Positions 61,285-64,000 of a stretch of DNA of 64,000 nt are shown here, in pieces. Every line of letters begins with the position of its first letter. The first letter of the stretch is position 1. Under the pieces are notes generated by a model. The model was not told where the DNA came from, searched no databases, and saw only the letters and a program-made list of their open reading frames with translations. Source of the DNA: Nocardia sp. BMG111209 (lineage in GTDB: Bacteria; Actinomycetota; Actinomycetes; Mycobacteriales; Mycobacteriaceae); the NCBI RefSeq assembly GCF_000381925.1, contig NZ_KB907307.1:2666001-2730000 (forward strand). Direction: 5' to 3'. Position numbers and translations under genes: made by a program.

Positions 61285-62565
61285 TCAGCTCGGTAGATTC
61301 GAGACCAGATTCAGGACGGTGACCGTCTCGGTGCCGGTCTTGCGCAGCCGTTCCGACGAGCGGTAGCCGAGATCGACATCGGTGGCCCCGGACCGCAGCG
61401 CGCCGACGGTCAATTGTTCGCGGGTGTGGTGCTCGAACAGGTCGAACGAATACAGCCGCGCCGCGTTCCGATGGGTGATCCGGTCGATCTCGTCGTCGGA
61501 CAATCCCACCAGATAACCGTCGAGGCTTTCCGGCGCCTGCGGCCAGGTCGAATCGGAATGCGGATAGTCGCATTCCCACGAGATCATGTCGAGGTTCAGT
61601 CGGTTCCGGCTCTCGATCCCGAATTCGTCGTCGATGAAGCACAGGGCGATGCGTTCGAGGAACACCTCGCTGGGCAATCTGTCCCCGAAGTTCTGATGCG
61701 TCCAGGCGCGGTGCATCTTGTACACCCGGTCGATCCGTTCGAGGAAATACGGCACCCAGCCGATACCGCCCTCGGACAGCGCGAAGGTGAGGTCCGGGAA
61801 TTTGCGCAGCATCGGCGACCAGATCAGATCGGCGGCGGCGTTGACGATACTCATCGGCTGCAGGGTGATCATGGTGTCGATCGGCGCGTCGACGGAGGTG
61901 ATGACCACCGACGACGAGGAGCCGATGTGCAGGTTCACCACGGTGTTCTCGTCGCTGCACGCGGTCCAGAACGGATCCCAGTGCGGGTCGTGCAGGGACG
62001 GATAGTTCAGCTTGGTCGGATTCTCCGAGAAGGAGACCGAGTGGCAGCCCTTCTTCGCCAGCCGCCGCACCTCGTCGGCCATCAGCTGCGGATCCCAGAT
62101 CGGGGGCAGCCCGAGCGGGATCATGCGGCCGGGGTGCGCGCCGCACCACTCGTCGACATGCCAGTCGTTGTAGGCGCGCAACACCGCCAGGCCGAGATCC
62201 TTGTCCTGCGCGCGGGCGAAGTACTGCCCGCAGAACTGCGGATAGGACGGGAAGTTCATCGAGGCGGCGACGCCGTTGGCGTCCATGTCGCGGATCCGCG
62301 CCTCGATGTCGTGACAGCCCTCGCGGATCTCGCTGAACTTGGTCGGTTCCGCGCCGTACTCGTCCGGCGGGCGACCGGCGACGGCGTTGAGACCCACGTT
62401 GGTGGCCTCCTGACCCTCGAACACCCAGGCGTCGGTACCGTCGGCGCGCTGCACGACCTTCGGCGCCTGATCCCGGTACTTCACGGGAATGTGGTTGCGG
62501 AACATATCGGGCGGTTCCACGAGATGATCATCGACCGACACCAGCACCAGGTCGTTCATGTCCAT
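61285..62565 (-). CDS. Amidohydrolase 2 family metal-dependent hydrolase
   Basis: This 426-residue TIM-barrel protein starts at ATG 62565 after AAGGAGTACGAC; the open frame to 63054 is spurious. It begins VLVSVDDHLVEPPDMFRNH, the family's DxH metal ligands, with NLHIGSSSSV in the middle and the final ISWECDYPHSDSTWP (Asp ligand). The family (PF04909) includes decarboxylases of aromatic acids and hydrolases of C-C bonds; actinobacterial members with SVDDH starts are frequent in lipid and aromatic catabolism. It is divergent from the VWA gene across a 247-base spacer and upstream of the tandem TetR gene. Confidence 0.94.
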   Translation of the reverse strand: MDMNDLVLVSVDDHLVEPPDMFRNHIPVKYRDQAPKVVQRADGTDAWVFEGQEATNVGLNAVAGRPPDEYGAEPTKFSEIREGCHDIEARIRDMDANGVAASMNFPSYPQFCGQYFARAQDKDLGLAVLRAYNDWHVDEWCGAHPGRMIPLGLPPIWDPQLMADEVRRLAKKGCHSVSFSENPTKLNYPSLHDPHWDPFWTACSDENTVVNLHIGSSSSVVITSVDAPIDTMITLQPMSIVNAAADLIWSPMLRKFPDLTFALSEGGIGWVPYFLERIDRVYKMHRAWTHQNFGDRLPSEVFLERIALCFIDDEFGIESRNRLNLDMISWECDYPHSDSTWPQAPESLDGYLVGLSDDEIDRITHRNAARLYSFDLFEHHTREQLTVGALRSGATDVDLGYRSSERLRKTGTETVTVLNLVSNLPS

Positions 62566-62812
62566 GTCGTACTCCTTGTTCTGCGGTGCCGGGGGGCGGA
62601 CTCGGCCGGCACGTGCGCGCGACCGGGGGTGGACAATCCGGCCGGATCGTCGGGGGCCGAATGCGCTTCCGCCGGTGCGGGACTCGAGGATCGGGGCAGT
62701 TCCGGCGTCCGCCGGGATCCGGTGCGAAGACGATTGACTGCCGGTGCCCCGGACTCTACTTTGGAACAGATATTTGGTCAATACCGATCGCGCTCGGCGG
62801 CAAGGAGTCCCG

Positions 62813-64000
62813 ATGGCAGACGACGAGATGGGCCGGCTCGCCATGCTGGCCTCCGCGCTGGCGGGCCGGACGGTGACGGTCGCCGCGCTGCCCGCCGGCG
62901 AACCGGCCTGGACCGACGGCCGGACGGTGTACCTCGACGCCACGGCCGAACCCCGCGAGCGGCTCGAGGCACTGGCCGTCCAGGCCTCACTGCTCGCCGG
63001 CGGCGGGCTCGCGCCCGATATCGTCCGGCGGCTCGCGCACCGGCGCACCCTCACCCGGCGCTACCTCGCGATCGAGGGCCGCCGCGCGCTACTCGCCAAT
63101 GCGTGGCTGCCGCCCGGTGCGCTCGGCGCGCTGCCGGCCGGAACCTGCACTGCCGCAACGCCGGCCGAATCCCTGGCCGCGGCCGCCGGCCGGTCCCCGA
63201 TCGCGGACCCGCCCGCCGCGTTCGGCGTGATCCGGCCGGCCGCCCTGCTCGCCGCCGGGCGGGCGGGCGGACAGGCGGGTGACGCGGCGCATGTGCCACG
63301 GCGGCGATCCGGCGCGGAACTGCCCGGCCCGGACGAGGATTCGGCCGAGGACCACGCGACGTCCGATCCGTTCTCCAGCCCGGTCGGCGGCGCGGGCGCC
63401 CTCGGCGCACTGCTCGCGCGGCTGACGAGCGCCACGCGCCGGCTCTCCGGCGGCGGCCCGCCCGGCGCGGACGCGCCGACCCATGCCCGGCGCTCGGCGA
63501 CCCGCGGCGCCGGGGCCGTCGTCTCCACGGCGGCCGCGGTGGGTGCGGACGACGCCCGGCCCGGCGCCTCCGGGGCACGCTATCCCGAATGGGACTGTCA
63601 CCGTGGGCATTACCGGCAGGCGTGGTGCACCGTGATCGAAATCGAGGCCCCGCGCACCGAATCCGCCCCGGCCGCGCCGGACACCCGCGCGCTGCGAACC
63701 TCGCTGGCCCGGCTGGGACTCGGCTTCACCCATCGGCGCCGGCAGCCCCAGGGCGACGACATCGATGTGGACGCGGCCGTGGCGATGCGGGTCGAGACGG
63801 CGGCCGGTTCCACCCCCGACGAGGCCGTCTACGTGGCCAATCTCCGTCGCCGGCACGACCTTTCGGTGCTGATCCTGCTGGATGTGTCGGGATCGGCCGC
63901 CGAGGCCGGGACCGCCGGGCGCACCGTGCACGAACAGCAGCGCGAGGCGGCGGCCGCCCTCGCCGGGGCCCTGCACGAACTGGGCAATCGGGTCGCGGTG
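62813..64000 (+). CDS. VWA-domain protein, NorD-like (3' end outside window)
   Basis: The gene starts at ATG 62813 behind GGCAAGGAGTCC and remains open to the end of the window (396 codons). It begins ADDEMGRLAMLASALAGRTV and has a long Ala/Arg-rich, probably disordered middle. It then shows YPEWDCHRGHYRQAWCTVIE, a segment typical of NorD/CoxE-type proteins, and the start of a VWA domain with the metal-ion-dependent adhesion motif LILLDVSGSAAE (Asp-x-Ser-x-Ser) near residue 360. NorD-type proteins work with a MoxR-class AAA+ ATPase (NorQ) to activate metalloenzymes; a partner might follow outside the window. The first 250 residues are unusually Ala-rich and poorly conserved in appearance. Confidence 0.85.
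   Translation, partial: MADDEMGRLAMLASALAGRTVTVAALPAGEPAWTDGRTVYLDATAEPRERLEALAVQASLLAGGGLAPDIVRRLAHRRTLTRRYLAIEGRRALLANAWLPPGALGALPAGTCTAATPAESLAAAAGRSPIADPPAAFGVIRPAALLAAGRAGGQAGDAAHVPRRRSGAELPGPDEDSAEDHATSDPFSSPVGGAGALGALLARLTSATRRLSGGGPPGADAPTHARRSATRGAGAVVSTAAAVGADDARPGASGARYPEWDCHRGHYRQAWCTVIEIEAPRTESAPAAPDTRALRTSLARLGLGFTHRRRQPQGDDIDVDAAVAMRVETAAGSTPDEAVYVANLRRRHDLSVLILLDVSGSAAEAGTAGRTVHEQQREAAAALAGALHELGNRVAV

Overview
The window looks like chromosomal DNA of a mycolate-type actinomycete, most likely Nocardia or a close relative. The reasons are the very high GC content, many GTG starts, ATGA/GTGA start-stop overlaps, a three-subunit acyl-CoA carboxylase with an epsilon chain, a fatty acyl-AMP ligase, a DUF4254-like protein, and many P450, TetR and lipid-metabolism genes. 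This assignment is inference; no rRNA or other marker gene is present.

Region 1 (1-6.1 kb, + strand) is a tight lipid-tailoring operon: the end of a cyclopropane-synthase-like methyltransferase, a P450, a fatty acyl-AMP ligase fused in frame to a hotdog thioesterase, a second P450 and an alpha/beta hydrolase. It ends at a strong double hairpin. Region 2 (6.1-11.8 kb, - strand) holds a carboxylesterase, an MFS drug exporter broken by a single-base frameshift, and a mosaic ORF. In the mosaic a truncated GntR regulator abuts an MFS transporter that lacks its start, and this transporter runs in frame into the tail of what looks like a substrate-binding protein. Region 3 (11.9-21.6 kb, - strand) is a 9.7-kb operon of four large proteins (931, 709, 1150 and 427 aa) of unknown function. 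The first resembles DUF6603 and the last carries a discoidin-like end. It is the least explained system in the window.

Region 4 (22-30.5 kb) is ordinary accessory metabolism: a LysR/SDR divergent pair with a perfect LysR box, a DUF4254-like gene, a bicupin oxalate decarboxylase (frameshifted) coupled to a DUF1275 membrane protein, a TetR/aldo-keto reductase pair facing an AraC regulator across a palindrome-rich spacer, and an alpha/beta hydrolase.

Region 5 (30.5-53 kb) appears to be a lipid biosynthesis locus. An acyl-CoA carboxylase (alpha, epsilon, beta) with an iron-sulfur reductase is followed by a polyunsaturated-fatty-acid-synthase-like cluster: a PfaA-type KS-AT-4xACP-KR-DH megasynthase, a PfaC-like dehydratase protein without the usual KS-CLF half, PfaD enoyl reductase, a long-chain acyl ligase, a geranylgeranyl-reductase-like flavoprotein, an SGNH hydrolase, an alpha/beta hydrolase and two paralogous hotdog proteins flanking the core. 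No PfaB is visible. A plausible reading is that the carboxylase supplies extender units, PfaA/PfaC-like/PfaD build and reduce the chain, the flavoprotein tailors it, and the hydrolases and ligase release or activate the product. The product itself cannot be read from the sequence.

Region 6 (53-64 kb) has a LysR regulator divergent from a complete carbohydrate-type ABC transporter (ATPase, lipoprotein, two permeases), an MBL-fold hydrolase, a tandem double-TetR regulator, an amidohydrolase, and the start of a VWA (NorD-like) protein that runs off the end. No tRNA, rRNA, CRISPR array or recognisable insertion sequence was seen.
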